Made by a program: the position numbers and the translations under genes
Virus record (IMG/VR): IMGVR_UViG_3300042562_000926
Location: 1 to 45,330 of that record
Reading direction: 5' to 3' (one strand)
DNA from: a virus
DNA length: 45,330 bases
Notes under the pieces: model-generated
Database searches by the model: none
The model's input: only the letters and a program-made list of their open reading frames with translations
Told to the model about the DNA's origin: nothing
Part shown: piece after piece, positions 14,089 to 21,518 of the stretch
How positions within the stretch are numbered: the stretch's first letter is position 1
Layout: every line of letters begins with the position of its first letter

Positions 14089-14424
14089 ATGATACTCAAC
14101 CCCGAACTTTTTGGGACTATCATAATAACCCCGAGCGCAACAAAGAAGAATCAAGCAACAGAAGAAGGGAGAAAGGCATTGGAGGAGTTGACCAATGCCC
14201 AACCCTCCACCATCTATCGAGGAGCGATAGCCCTAAGCAACAACATACAAGCAGAATGTAAGGACTGCAAAGGGATGAAAGAAGCAAGAGTACTACACCT
14301 TACCTACAAAAAAAACAACTACACCACATTAACCCCTATATGCTTATGCAAGTTTCAAACACAAAAACCTACACCAACCCTTCAACCCTTGCAGACTTCA
14401 AGAGAAGAATTAAAAGAGGAGTAA
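14089..14424 (+). CDS. Hypothetical protein with CxxC pair
   Basis: A 111-residue protein. The centre has a cysteine pair CKDC and a further pair CLC near the end of the folded part, which could bind a zinc ion as a ribbon. The last 25 residues are Pro, Thr, Gln-rich and overlap the start of the next gene by 85 bases in another frame. It starts three bases after the preceding stop. Confidence 0.5.
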   Translation: MILNPELFGTIIITPSATKKNQATEEGRKALEELTNAQPSTIYRGAIALSNNIQAECKDCKGMKEARVLHLTYKKNNYTTLTPICLCKFQTQKPTPTLQPLQTSREELKEE

Positions 14425-14696
14425 TCCTACGCGGATGGAGATACGACCAACAAGGCAACCCACTTGATCTAGGGATCAGACCGATTGAGCTAGTTCAGAG
14501 CGATAGCTTTGCACTAGAAAGCAATATCGACGGAACAAGGAAGTTATCTTATTGCCACTACCCGAAGGCACACCTCATTGAATGGATTGACAAAAATAGT
14601 GTTCACATCTACCAAGAAGAAGCAGTAGGAAGATTCCCGACCATTGAAAAGCCTACCAAGAGAAAGATACTCACGTATCAGTTTTTGAATGGCTAA
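14340..14696 (+). CDS. Hypothetical protein, last gene of short rightward operon
   Basis: A 118-residue protein, possibly starting at the second ATG at 14346. The part LADFKRRIKRGVILRGWRYDQQGNPLDLG is basic and could contact nucleic acid. No better start codon is found after the upstream stop, so the long 79-85 base overlap with the previous gene seems real. A terminator follows at 14742. Confidence 0.5.
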   Translation: MLMQVSNTKTYTNPSTLADFKRRIKRGVILRGWRYDQQGNPLDLGIRPIELVQSDSFALESNIDGTRKLSYCHYPKAHLIEWIDKNSVHIYQEEAVGRFPTIEKPTKRKILTYQFLNG

Positions 14697-14741
14697 ATCA
14701 TGATTTCTTCATGTTCAAGCTAGACAAAGCTATTGCACATT

Positions 14742-14768
14742 GGCAGACTAATCCTCTGCCTTTTTTTT
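14742..14768 (+). terminator. Rho-independent terminator of the short rightward operon
   Basis: GGCAGA (14742-14747), a seven-base loop and TCTGCC (14755-14760) are followed directly by eight T. The stop codon of the convergent leftward gene (14748-14750) lies in the loop, so the two convergent genes share this element. Confidence 0.85.
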
Positions 14769-15629
14769 GCGCTTTACCATTTCATCATCCAACATACTAA
14801 CGCCAGAACCCCTCATGGTAGCCTCATCGTATGTGCCTGAAGCATACACTTTGCCACGTTGTCGAGCCTTTTTGTACATCTCTTGTAGGTCAAGTTCAGC
14901 AGATAAATGCTCCTCCCCTTTTATACGATAGAAGGAGCCACGCTCAAGTTTGCCACGTTCCAATGGAGACAAAGCCTCAACTACTTTTTGCGAGACCAAG
15001 TACAACACCATTTCCCCACGTTCATTAATATAGTAATCTTTAAGAACCCCCTTACGTATAATAACAGAGACAAAAGAGCCGAAGGACTTAGTCTTGCTTT
15101 TTGCGTTAGCATTACTAACCTTATCGACGTCGACGATTGAAGACTCCTTAATTAGTTTCAACGTGAACAACCCCGAACCTCCATTCACTTGTATCGACGT
15201 TCCTATCCTAGAACCAAAGCATCGTACCAACAAACCCACATACTCCCACTCCCCACTCTTTACAGCATCATCAAACCAAGACTTGTAGTCAGCAGAAGGA
15301 CTCATAAGCCGGTACAATGGTATTCGTAGCCTCTGACTAATCAATACCAAGTACATCATGTTTGGCATTGGTACATCCTCACGTTTCAAAGCCTCCTCAT
15401 AGTAAATAGCTGACAATCGAACACCATCACACGAGGTAATCCTAGACCAATTAGCGAATGATAGACCTATTTTGGATAACGTGTACCTTAAGTTAAAAAT
15501 AAACCATCTAAACTGCCCTCTGCACGTTATAATAGCCTCTTGGTAGTACTTGTTCTGATGAAAGCCTAACCTTTGCATCGTTACCATTGATTTATTATTT
15601 ACCCTATTTGCGACTAGTGAAACGCCCAT
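14748..15629 (-). CDS. Hypothetical protein, candidate replication or control protein
   Basis: A 293-residue basic protein with no known family recognised. The N-terminal 90 residues are rich in Arg, Tyr and aromatic residues; the middle is mixed alpha/beta; the last 60 residues contain a helix and end in the basic, acidic tail MVKRKKKAED. It is transcribed leftward from its own promoter, which is overlapped by an inverted repeat, and directly upstream lies a 747-base non-coding region full of G-runs. That setting is typical of an initiator or autoregulated DNA-binding protein, so such a role is proposed from context only. Confidence 0.6.
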   Translation of the reverse strand: MGVSLVANRVNNKSMVTMQRLGFHQNKYYQEAIITCRGQFRWFIFNLRYTLSKIGLSFANWSRITSCDGVRLSAIYYEEALKREDVPMPNMMYLVLISQRLRIPLYRLMSPSADYKSWFDDAVKSGEWEYVGLLVRCFGSRIGTSIQVNGGSGLFTLKLIKESSIVDVDKVSNANAKSKTKSFGSFVSVIIRKGVLKDYYINERGEMVLYLVSQKVVEALSPLERGKLERGSFYRIKGEEHLSAELDLQEMYKKARQRGKVYASGTYDEATMRGSGVSMLDDEMVKRKKKAED

Positions 15630-15657
15630 TTGTTACCATATTTAAGAGAATGAACGC

Positions 15658-15689
15658 CAAAATTAGCCATTCTGCCGTATAACTGCCAA
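15658..15689 (-). promoter_or_regulatory. Leftward promoter for the gene at 14748-15629
   Basis: Read leftward, TTG (15689-15687), a 21-base spacer and TAATTTTG (15665-15658) match TTG/TAnnTTTG. The start codon follows 28 bases downstream. The -33 part lies within the inverted repeat at 15684-15710. Confidence 0.55.
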
Positions 15690-15710
15690 TCAGACTGACC
15701 GATATTGGCA
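15684..15710. promoter_or_regulatory. Inverted repeat, probable operator
   Basis: TGCCAAT (15684-15690) and ATTGGCA (15704-15710) form a perfect seven-base inverted repeat with a 13-base spacer, 20 bases centre to centre (about two helical turns). It covers the -33 element of the leftward promoter, so a dimeric protein bound here would block it. Confidence 0.5.
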
Positions 15711-16376
15711 AGAAACCGAGTTATGAGGGTAAAATAGTTGTCCTATAATCTACATTATGTTAAATAGAGGGTAAACCACCATGTTTTGTATCAACTGACT
15801 TAATGACTCCTCCCCTACTCCACCTGCTACTAACCATTGCAGGAAAACAGGGCGCACAATTCCACAATTCAAAGTTGATGAAGCCTTACATACGAACATG
15901 GCGCATGATTAAAGGACTGCAACCCAACACATTGAACCTAGTTGCATCGACTTTCTGCCCTTGCGTATTTTTTATGTACGTAGTAGGTGCAATCATGCCG
16001 GGGGGACTTTGTAAATTTTATCGTGATGGTGTAGATCGATAATATGATAACCTGTTTAAGCCCCTTATATGGTAGAGGCTATAAAAAAAGAGGGTATGGG
16101 GGTATAATTAGGCCAGGGGGTATTGTAAAAAACTTGGATTATGGGGGTACAAAATAACGGTATGCTATTTTATGTTCTAAAAGGGGTGTTTTCTCGGGTA
16201 TTTGGAGACTTAATTTTGTAAAGTGCTGATAATCAATGGTAGTGTTTAGGTTAAAAAAGGGGTATTATTGGGGTTGGAAGAAAAGCTAAAGCATTGATAC
16301 TCTAGGGTTGTGATAATACAAGTAAATTAAGGGGGTAGATTTTCAAAAATCGACTAGGAAGTTTCGGGTTTGGGGA

Positions 16377-16703
16377 TTAGATTGGTGTTTCTATATTGAA
16401 GAGTTCTTTGGTGATAATATTTTGTGCTTGGTAAAGTTTGGCGTCGGCGATCATCTGTTTATGATGGTTATAAATATCTTTGGTATGTAGAGTTAGGAGA
16501 AAGGGTATAGCAGGATGGACGTTCATTGCTTTACATATTTTGTTGTATAGGGGCAATTGGAGGTATCTACACTTATCTTTTTCTAGTTTGCATAGGTAAG
16601 CCTGGGTAATTTCTGCTGCTAGTGCTACATCGCATTGTTTGAGGTTTCGTTGTTTTCTGATGTAGATAATAGCTTGTCCAAGCGTGTTGATGGTATCTTG
16701 CAT
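16377..16703 (-). CDS. Cro/cI-type HTH regulator
   Basis: A 108-residue protein with an XRE-type helix-turn-helix at about residues 10-60: IRKQRNLKQCDVALAAEI, then TQAYLCKLEKDK as the recognition helix region. The C-terminal part is helical and short, with no peptidase domain, so it is not a LexA-like repressor. It lies directly downstream (in transcription) of a KilA-N gene and beside the G-run control region, so it probably regulates the lytic program. It overlaps the upstream gene by 79 bases in another frame. Confidence 0.75.
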   Translation of the reverse strand: MQDTINTLGQAIIYIRKQRNLKQCDVALAAEITQAYLCKLEKDKCRYLQLPLYNKICKAMNVHPAIPFLLTLHTKDIYNHHKQMIADAKLYQAQNIITKELFNIETPI

Positions 16704-16924
16704 AGGTAAGGTGTTACTTTTTTAGGTAGGGGTAGTTTAGCGTCTATTCTTCTTGCTGTAAACTGCAGGATTCTAATTTGGGATTGTAGCTCTTGTATTT
16801 GTAGTAGGATTTGGTGTTTAGCTTCTACTGATACTGGGGAGTAGTTGATGGCAAAGTAGAGTCCTAAGATAGCTTCGTCTTTAGCAAAGATCTTGTCGGT
16901 AACATTTTCATAGTCTGCTCTCAT
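16625..16924 (-). CDS. Hypothetical helical protein
   Basis: A 99-residue protein with a helical, Gln/Leu/Ile-rich centre (residues 38-66) that could form a coiled coil. It starts in an ATGA overlap with the KilA-N gene and its last 26 residues are read through the start of the HTH gene. No family was recognised. The overlapped end is rich in Ser, Asn and Thr and may be unfolded. Confidence 0.5.
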   Translation of the reverse strand: MRADYENVTDKIFAKDEAILGLYFAINYSPVSVEAKHQILLQIQELQSQIRILQFTARRIDAKLPLPKKVTPYLCKIPSTRLDKLLSTSENNETSNNAM

Positions 16925-17532
16925 TTTATCCTTCCTCCTTCGGCAATTCCTATTCTTACTGCATCACTAGTATTTCTCAGTACATTGCAAAGAAGGGATA
17001 TTGCATTGTGGATCTGATTACGTTGGCTAAGTTGCTCTTCTGTAGCTTGTTGCCAGTCTTCTACGTTGCATTTTAGTCTTATTGCATCAGCCACCTTTGA
17101 GATAAACGATGGAAAGGCTGCTTTGTTTGAGTGGAGCGCATATAACGATCCTGCCATCTTCTTGTAAGTGTCTCCACTATCGTTTCTGTTCTTAATCAAA
17201 TGGTCAAATAGCCATTCGTAAACCTCAATCTTTAATTCTGGACTCATTGCTAACGCCATGTCAATAAACAATAAAGGATGCGCCCATGTATGTTGACCTC
17301 TGCCCCTAGCACTAATTTTTGCTTTTCCATGTTTCTTTTCTAGGGCTGCTATAAATTCTAGCGTATTTTTATTTTTAAGCCATTGAGTCGTATCAAAGGA
17401 TTGTAGCCCATTAGCCATTCTCCACTTATTGCCTGCCCTGCCTAAGTCAGTCAGCGATAAGAATTCCGTTTTTGATTGTTGGTGAACTACTGTTCCTAAT
17501 AATTCACGCTTCATTAATACTTCTGTTTTCAT
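16921..17532 (-). CDS. KilA-N domain protein
   Basis: A 203-residue phage regulator-like protein. Residues 5-110 match the KilA-N fold: LTDLGRAGNKWR, then TTQWLKNKNTLEFIAALEKK, the RGRGQHTWAHPLLFIDMALAMSPE block, and EVYEWLFDHLI. KilA-N domains bind DNA and are found in many large DNA viruses and phage antirepressor-like proteins. The C-terminal 90 residues are a separate helical domain. ATG 17532 is chosen over the frame opening at 17565, since a -7 box ends only 20 bases upstream. It is followed by the 99-residue protein and the HTH regulator in one operon. Confidence 0.8.
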   Translation of the reverse strand: MKTEVLMKRELLGTVVHQQSKTEFLSLTDLGRAGNKWRMANGLQSFDTTQWLKNKNTLEFIAALEKKHGKAKISARGRGQHTWAHPLLFIDMALAMSPELKIEVYEWLFDHLIKNRNDSGDTYKKMAGSLYALHSNKAAFPSFISKVADAIRLKCNVEDWQQATEEQLSQRNQIHNAISLLCNVLRNTSDAVRIGIAEGGRIK

Positions 17533-17552
17533 AAAGGTAGTTGTTTTATTTG

Positions 17553-17579
17553 CAAATATAAACAACCTTTAAATAGGTT
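17553..17579 (-). promoter_or_regulatory. Promoter -7 box and palindromic operator of the KilA-N operon
   Basis: Read leftward, TATATTTG (17560-17553) followed by C is a perfect -7 box, 20 bases before ATG 17532. Just upstream, AACCT (17564-17568) and AGGTT (17575-17579) form an inverted repeat with six bases between, covering the spacer of the promoter. A regulator bound there would shut the promoter. Confidence 0.55.
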
Positions 17580-17660
17580 CCTAATATTTTCTAATAATTT
17601 AATACCCTTTTTTAGTATAAAGCAATTTTTATATAAAAACCAAGGATTTTATGGTAATGC

Positions 17661-18221
17661 CTATTTTATAATCGTGATCTCTGTTGTCAGATCAAAGGAA
17701 GGGCCTTCTTCATCTTTTGTTTCAAACCATGGACTAGCTAATCGAGGAAACAAACAAATTTTGGTAGCTTGATCTTCAACAATTCTAACATAGTCTAATG
17801 AATTAAATCCGTTCCATATATTGGGCATCGACACTCGACATATATCTAAATAATACATTCCGTTGTCTAACCCTATATTGCACCTGTATTCTACTCCAGG
17901 GATAATTATAAAGTTGTAAATAGGCAACATGATCGTATTGCCCTTGCGATGGATATACATAAAAGGCTTATACATAAATTCAGGGGTTTGGCTGATCATA
18001 TTTTTTACAGGAGCCTTTCTGATTCCTAGCCTTACGGAGTTTCTTCCAAACAAATCCGATATTCCTGCTACCTTATGGGTATAAGAGTCTTTGTCATCTA
18101 ACGCCAATTGCTTGTCCCACCCATCCATCAAGGTAAAGGTAAATGACAATAAGTTTTTATTGGCTTTTTTTATTATTGGAGGGATGCTGCAATTGTTACC
18201 TTCGTAGATGATTGTTTTCAT
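17661..18221 (-). CDS. Hypothetical protein, paralogue of the gene at 6375-6905
   Basis: A 186-residue soluble, beta-rich protein. The block HKVAGISDLFGRNSVRLG and the surrounding order of strands correspond to the rightward gene at 6375-6905. It is the last gene of the replication operon and starts in an ATGA overlap with the one before. No known family was recognised; the copy is ten residues longer with a longer acidic C-terminal turn (TKDEEGPS). Confidence 0.65.
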   Translation of the reverse strand: MKTIIYEGNNCSIPPIIKKANKNLLSFTFTLMDGWDKQLALDDKDSYTHKVAGISDLFGRNSVRLGIRKAPVKNMISQTPEFMYKPFMYIHRKGNTIMLPIYNFIIIPGVEYRCNIGLDNGMYYLDICRVSMPNIWNGFNSLDYVRIVEDQATKICLFPRLASPWFETKDEEGPSFDLTTEITIIK

Positions 18222-18523
18222 GTATGAGTTATATAATAGTTTATATTATTTACGGTATTTACGGTTTCGTTCGGAGGATTCATCAATTCAAAAGCCTCTT
18301 TTTCAAGCCTTTGTCTATGTAATACATCAACAAGTATTTCAAAGTCGTGTACATTTATCTTTTCTAACAAATGGTTATAAGCTGATAACGCACGTTGATA
18401 GCCTACTTCGTTTGTTGTTTTGCTGTTGTCTAATACTATACATAGCGCAGCTATGCAGGTAAAGGCATAATCAATCCCCATCTCTACGATAGGGAGTGAT
18501 TCGTTGTCATCTAGCTCATCCAT
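18218..18523 (-). CDS. Hypothetical acidic protein
   Basis: A 101-residue, mostly helical protein, very acidic at its N-terminus (MDELDDNES) and with Asn-rich C-terminal residues. The middle (residues 18-75) could be a helical bundle. It starts inside the stop of the preceding gene (TAATG) and ends in ATGA with the next one. Nothing in it was recognised. Confidence 0.55.
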   Translation of the reverse strand: MDELDDNESLPIVEMGIDYAFTCIAALCIVLDNSKTTNEVGYQRALSAYNHLLEKINVHDFEILVDVLHRQRLEKEAFELMNPPNETVNTVNNINYYITHT

Positions 18524-19062
18524 TATAGGGCTACTTGTTTTAGTTCAAATTCCTTAACTATCTCAATCAATGGAAAGCCTTGTCTGTCATCTACAAATGT
18601 GTCTAAAAAAGCATCTGTAATTTTCGGCAATGGCTCTCCTGCTAATTTACATAAATTAATTGCATAATACTGCTTCCAATAGAAGAACTGGCGTGTAGAA
18701 TTCCTTCCACCCATCTTTTGATGATATACTGCCGTTGACTTTAGCTTTGCCTGCCAAGCGTTAATTTCTTCTTTAACTCCTGCAAGAGATGGCTTTTTCA
18801 TAAAATCAATAAAGCCTTTTTCAGAAAGATAGGTCCCTAGATCAATGTCATCACAATTTGGGACGTCAGGGTTTTGATTGCCTAATGTCTTGATTAGCAT
18901 GTCGGTTGTTGGTTTGCTTAAGTCTTTCCACCATCGTTGTAGTGAGGGCATTAATTGTTTTTCGTCCATTGTTTCTAGCGTAGGCAGAAACCATTCAGGC
19001 ACTTGGTTTGGTGCTTCTAACAAGGCTTTCTTGTAGAAATCGTAGTTTGGTGTTTGTTCCAT
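18523..19062 (-). CDS. Hypothetical protein of the replication operon
   Basis: A 179-residue helical protein rich in Trp, Lys and Pro. It has no recognised domain. It lies two genes downstream of DnaB with stop-start overlaps on both sides, so it is translated together with the replication proteins and could be a helicase partner or loader; that is inference from position only. Confidence 0.55.
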   Translation of the reverse strand: MEQTPNYDFYKKALLEAPNQVPEWFLPTLETMDEKQLMPSLQRWWKDLSKPTTDMLIKTLGNQNPDVPNCDDIDLGTYLSEKGFIDFMKKPSLAGVKEEINAWQAKLKSTAVYHQKMGGRNSTRQFFYWKQYYAINLCKLAGEPLPKITDAFLDTFVDDRQGFPLIEIVKEFELKQVAL

Positions 19063-19436
19063 TACATTAATTGTGTTATAGTTTTATTATTAAATTTTTC
19101 GCTTATTCCAATCCAATTAGATACGTCCTCTGCATTTGCCAATGTTACTAGCTCATACGCTGAAACATCTAGTTTGTTAGCACGAATATACTGCATTACT
19201 GCCATAATATTAGCAGCCTCCCCTTGCCTATATGTTCCCACAATAGCCTCATGGATAGCTTGTAGCTTAGGATATTTGCTAAATTTCTCGTTGTCAATCA
19301 ACTCCACCATCTTCCGGCAAAGGTCAGCATCAAACATGCAGTTGTATAATACCCATCTTGCAGGATTACCTTTGATAGATGTCTTTTGTAACGTAAACTG
19401 CGGAGATAAAGTCTCCCAATATTGATTAGGTGTCAT
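19062..19436 (-). CDS. Solitary DnaB N-terminal-domain-like protein
   Basis: A 124-residue protein with no ATPase part. The segment LYNCMFDADLCRKMVELID, then YPKLQAIHEAIVGTYRQG, NIMAVMQYIRANKLD and AYELVTLAN follows the helical order of the DnaB N-terminal domain (first helix pair, HxxIxxAIxxLYxxG-like helix, VxxxLxxxG helix). In DnaB this domain mediates hexamer dimerisation and contact with primase. Being encoded three bases downstream of dnaB, it may be a helicase modulator or loader; the assignment is by pattern and needs structure comparison. Confidence 0.5.
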   Translation of the reverse strand: MTPNQYWETLSPQFTLQKTSIKGNPARWVLYNCMFDADLCRKMVELIDNEKFSKYPKLQAIHEAIVGTYRQGEAANIMAVMQYIRANKLDVSAYELVTLANAEDVSNWIGISEKFNNKTITQLM

Positions 19437-19438
19437 AA

Positions 19439-20794
19439 TTAAAATATGTCGTCTTTAGCAAACCCATGAGACATGTTAATACCTGGATCTGAATTGTAAA
19501 ATTGGTTAGTTCCCATATTGCAATATCCATAAACTACAATCTGAGCATCGCCATCCCTATTCTTCTCAATGTGATACCCAATTCTATTTCTAAAAGATAC
19601 TCCATTCTCGTCCCTTGCCTCACTATCGTACACTTCTGGTCGATGCAGTAATATTACCGTATCTGCAGCCTCTTCAATACTCCCCGAATCTTTCAGATGG
19701 TAGATCTTGGGTTCTTTGTTGTCTGTTTTTACCGACTCTCTGTTTATCTGACACAAAAGAACGATGCAGATGTCTAGTCTTACTGCCAATGCTTTAAGTT
19801 CATTCACAATCTCGCCTAGCGCATTTGCCTTGCTCCCTTTACTCTCGTCAGTCTTCATAATTTGCAGGTAATCAATCACTACCAACTCACATTCAGACTC
19901 AAAACGCATCTTTGACAATACCCCTCGAAGCCTAAATAAGTCAATTGCTCCTGTATATTCCCTCACAAAACTATTATTCTCTATCTTATAGGCTGCATTA
20001 ACAAGCAAATCCCTTTCCTTATCGTTAATATGTCCGCTTTTAAGACGCTGATAATGAATGTCAGTCTCTATCGACAATTCTCTTCTATTCATTTGCGCCC
20101 TAGTCATCTCCATTGAAACAAACCCACATTTAGTCCCTCTCTTTTGAAGAGTAGCAGCTACCCACATAGCAAAAGCTGTCTTTCCTTGTCCACTACGTGC
20201 GCCAATAATGTTTAATGTACCCTTCTCATATCCTCCGTTCAAATGTTTGTCTAAGTTTACTAACCCTAATGGAATTGCATTTGTCGACTTGCCATCTGCA
20301 GCAGCAAAAACTTCACTAATAGTAGAATGGATCTCATGTTCCTTTGTAGTAATAGAAACCCCAATTGTGTTGATGCGTTCTAGCTGCGTTATCGCCATTG
20401 AACAAGCTCCTCTGCTGTCTGCCGTTAAGTCCATTGAGTTTTCAGAGATCATACTTGCTATCCTGCCTAATTCTCGATGTCTGTAAAGCTCCACCAATGC
20501 ATCATATTGATGCTCAAAGCTTCCAGTAGTTTGCGCAACTATCTTAAACTTATTGATAGTAGCAGAATTTACGTTAAATCCTTTCTTTTTTAACTCAATA
20601 GATAGATAAATAGCCTCCGGAACAGAAGTAATATCCTCAAATTTCTTGCAGATGCTCCATATAGCCTTGGACAATGGACTAGTAAAGATATTATCATCAA
20701 TTGCACCTAAAGCCTTGTTAAACAATGTTCTTGAAGATAATAAATGTCCTATTAATACTGTTTCTACCTCCTCGGAGTTTAGTTGATTATTCAT
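19439..20794 (-). CDS. dnaB: DnaB-type replicative helicase
   Basis: A 451-residue hexameric helicase. The N-terminal domain (residues 5-105) matches DnaB_N, the linker follows, then the RecA-like motor: Walker A GARSGQGKT at 198-206, a VSMEM block (226-230, the H1a region), Walker B ELVVIDYLQIM with Asp308, and LLCQINR with KDSGSIEEAADTVILLHR as the downstream sensor and arginine-finger region. All key residues are present, so it should be active. It unwinds phage DNA at the fork. It overlaps the end of the upstream initiator gene by eight bases. No separate primase was seen in the window. Confidence 0.92.
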   Translation of the reverse strand: MNNQLNSEEVETVLIGHLLSSRTLFNKALGAIDDNIFTSPLSKAIWSICKKFEDITSVPEAIYLSIELKKKGFNVNSATINKFKIVAQTTGSFEHQYDALVELYRHRELGRIASMISENSMDLTADSRGACSMAITQLERINTIGVSITTKEHEIHSTISEVFAAADGKSTNAIPLGLVNLDKHLNGGYEKGTLNIIGARSGQGKTAFAMWVAATLQKRGTKCGFVSMEMTRAQMNRRELSIETDIHYQRLKSGHINDKERDLLVNAAYKIENNSFVREYTGAIDLFRLRGVLSKMRFESECELVVIDYLQIMKTDESKGSKANALGEIVNELKALAVRLDICIVLLCQINRESVKTDNKEPKIYHLKDSGSIEEAADTVILLHRPEVYDSEARDENGVSFRNRIGYHIEKNRDGDAQIVVYGYCNMGTNQFYNSDPGINMSHGFAKDDIF

Positions 20795-21518
20795 AGACTC
20801 TTCTTTTTGGTTCTGATGTTGCAGGTTTATTTTTTAACAAATGCATTGGTAGCCACGCTCTAAAATGTTGGCGCATGTCTGTTTCGTTTGCCCAAGTTTT
20901 ATGCATGCCCGAATTATCAAAAACAAATTTGTCAAGTAAAATATAAATATCCCTATTTTGTTTATAGTTATTTTTTGCTAATACGTCAATAAATGTTTCA
21001 TCGTTCTTTAATTTTTTTAAAACTTCATTACAGTTTTTAGAATCTATTAAAGTATTGATAAGTGTCGACGTTGGCGTACTCTCTTCTTCTTCTCCTCTCT
21101 TCTCTTCTCTTCTCTTCTCTTCTATATTGCTTTCATTCGCTTTCATTTCGCTAACCGAAAGTAAAGCGGTCGGTTTTTGTCGCTGAGTATCAGCATGTTT
21201 AGACTTTGGCCTTCCCCCTAATTTGCCATTATCTGCATTTGTCTTACTAAGTTTATCCCTTTCTTCAAGTTGCTCGTCTAAAAATTTAATTCTAATTAAA
21301 CCATCGTCGTTTACCAAAATAAACCGTTCGGTTAAATTCGCTAACCGTTCGCTTTTATATCGTTTCTTTATATCATCAATAGTCAAAGCGCCTTGACGAT
21401 GCCAATACGTAGCGCATATATTTATAAATAACCCTTGGGTTTCCAAATCTTCATAAACAATATCGCCTGTAAGCCATTCTGCTGAATAAAATTTAAAATA
21501 AGGTAAATTTTTAGCCAT
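20787..21518 (-). CDS. Replication initiator-like protein (DUF4373/Lin1244-type N-terminal domain)
   Basis: A 243-residue protein. Residues 1-95 (MAKNLPYFKFYSAEWLTGDI, then EDLETQGLFINICATYW) are the typical start of Lin1244/Lin1753-type winged-helix proteins that precede helicases in phage replication modules. A low-complexity linker rich in Glu, Lys and Arg follows (residues 133-147), then a C-terminal domain with HFRAWLPMHL like DnaD/DnaT-type helicase-interaction ends. ATG 21518 matches the family start; the frame is open further to 21656, but that start lies in a promoter box. It lies directly before dnaB and probably delivers it to DNA. Confidence 0.75.
   Translation of the reverse strand: MAKNLPYFKFYSAEWLTGDIVYEDLETQGLFINICATYWHRQGALTIDDIKKRYKSERLANLTERFILVNDDGLIRIKFLDEQLEERDKLSKTNADNGKLGGRPKSKHADTQRQKPTALLSVSEMKANESNIEEKRREEKRGEEEESTPTSTLINTLIDSKNCNEVLKKLKNDETFIDVLAKNNYKQNRDIYILLDKFVFDNSGMHKTWANETDMRQHFRAWLPMHLLKNKPATSEPKRRVYE
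21096..21120 (-). repeat. Pentanucleotide microsatellite in the initiator gene
   Basis: Five perfect head-to-tail copies of TCTCT on the + strand encode the Glu/Lys/Arg linker of the initiator protein. The unit is not a multiple of three, so gain or loss of one unit would shift the frame and cut off the C-terminal helicase-interaction domain. Confidence 0.85.

Larger units (their letters stand above)
15630..16376. other. Non-coding control region with G-run repeats; candidate origin
   Basis: This is the only stretch over 300 bases without a convincing gene. Its left part holds the promoter and inverted repeat described above. From 16092 to 16372 the + strand carries about ten runs of three to five G, most followed by T or TA: GGGGGTA at 16098, 16116, 16143 and 16331, GGGGTA at 16259, and shorter ones at 16092, 16183, 16196, 16270 and 16304. 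In an AT-rich genome these are striking and all lie on the same strand. They could be iterons of an origin, binding sites for the neighbouring regulators, or G-quadruplex-forming DNA. Confidence 0.5.

Noticed and set aside
15803-16042. 79-codon open frame on the + strand in the control region
   Set aside because: No promoter or leader was found, the residue composition is Cys/Met/Pro-rich without order, and it runs into the G-run array. It looks like a chance frame.
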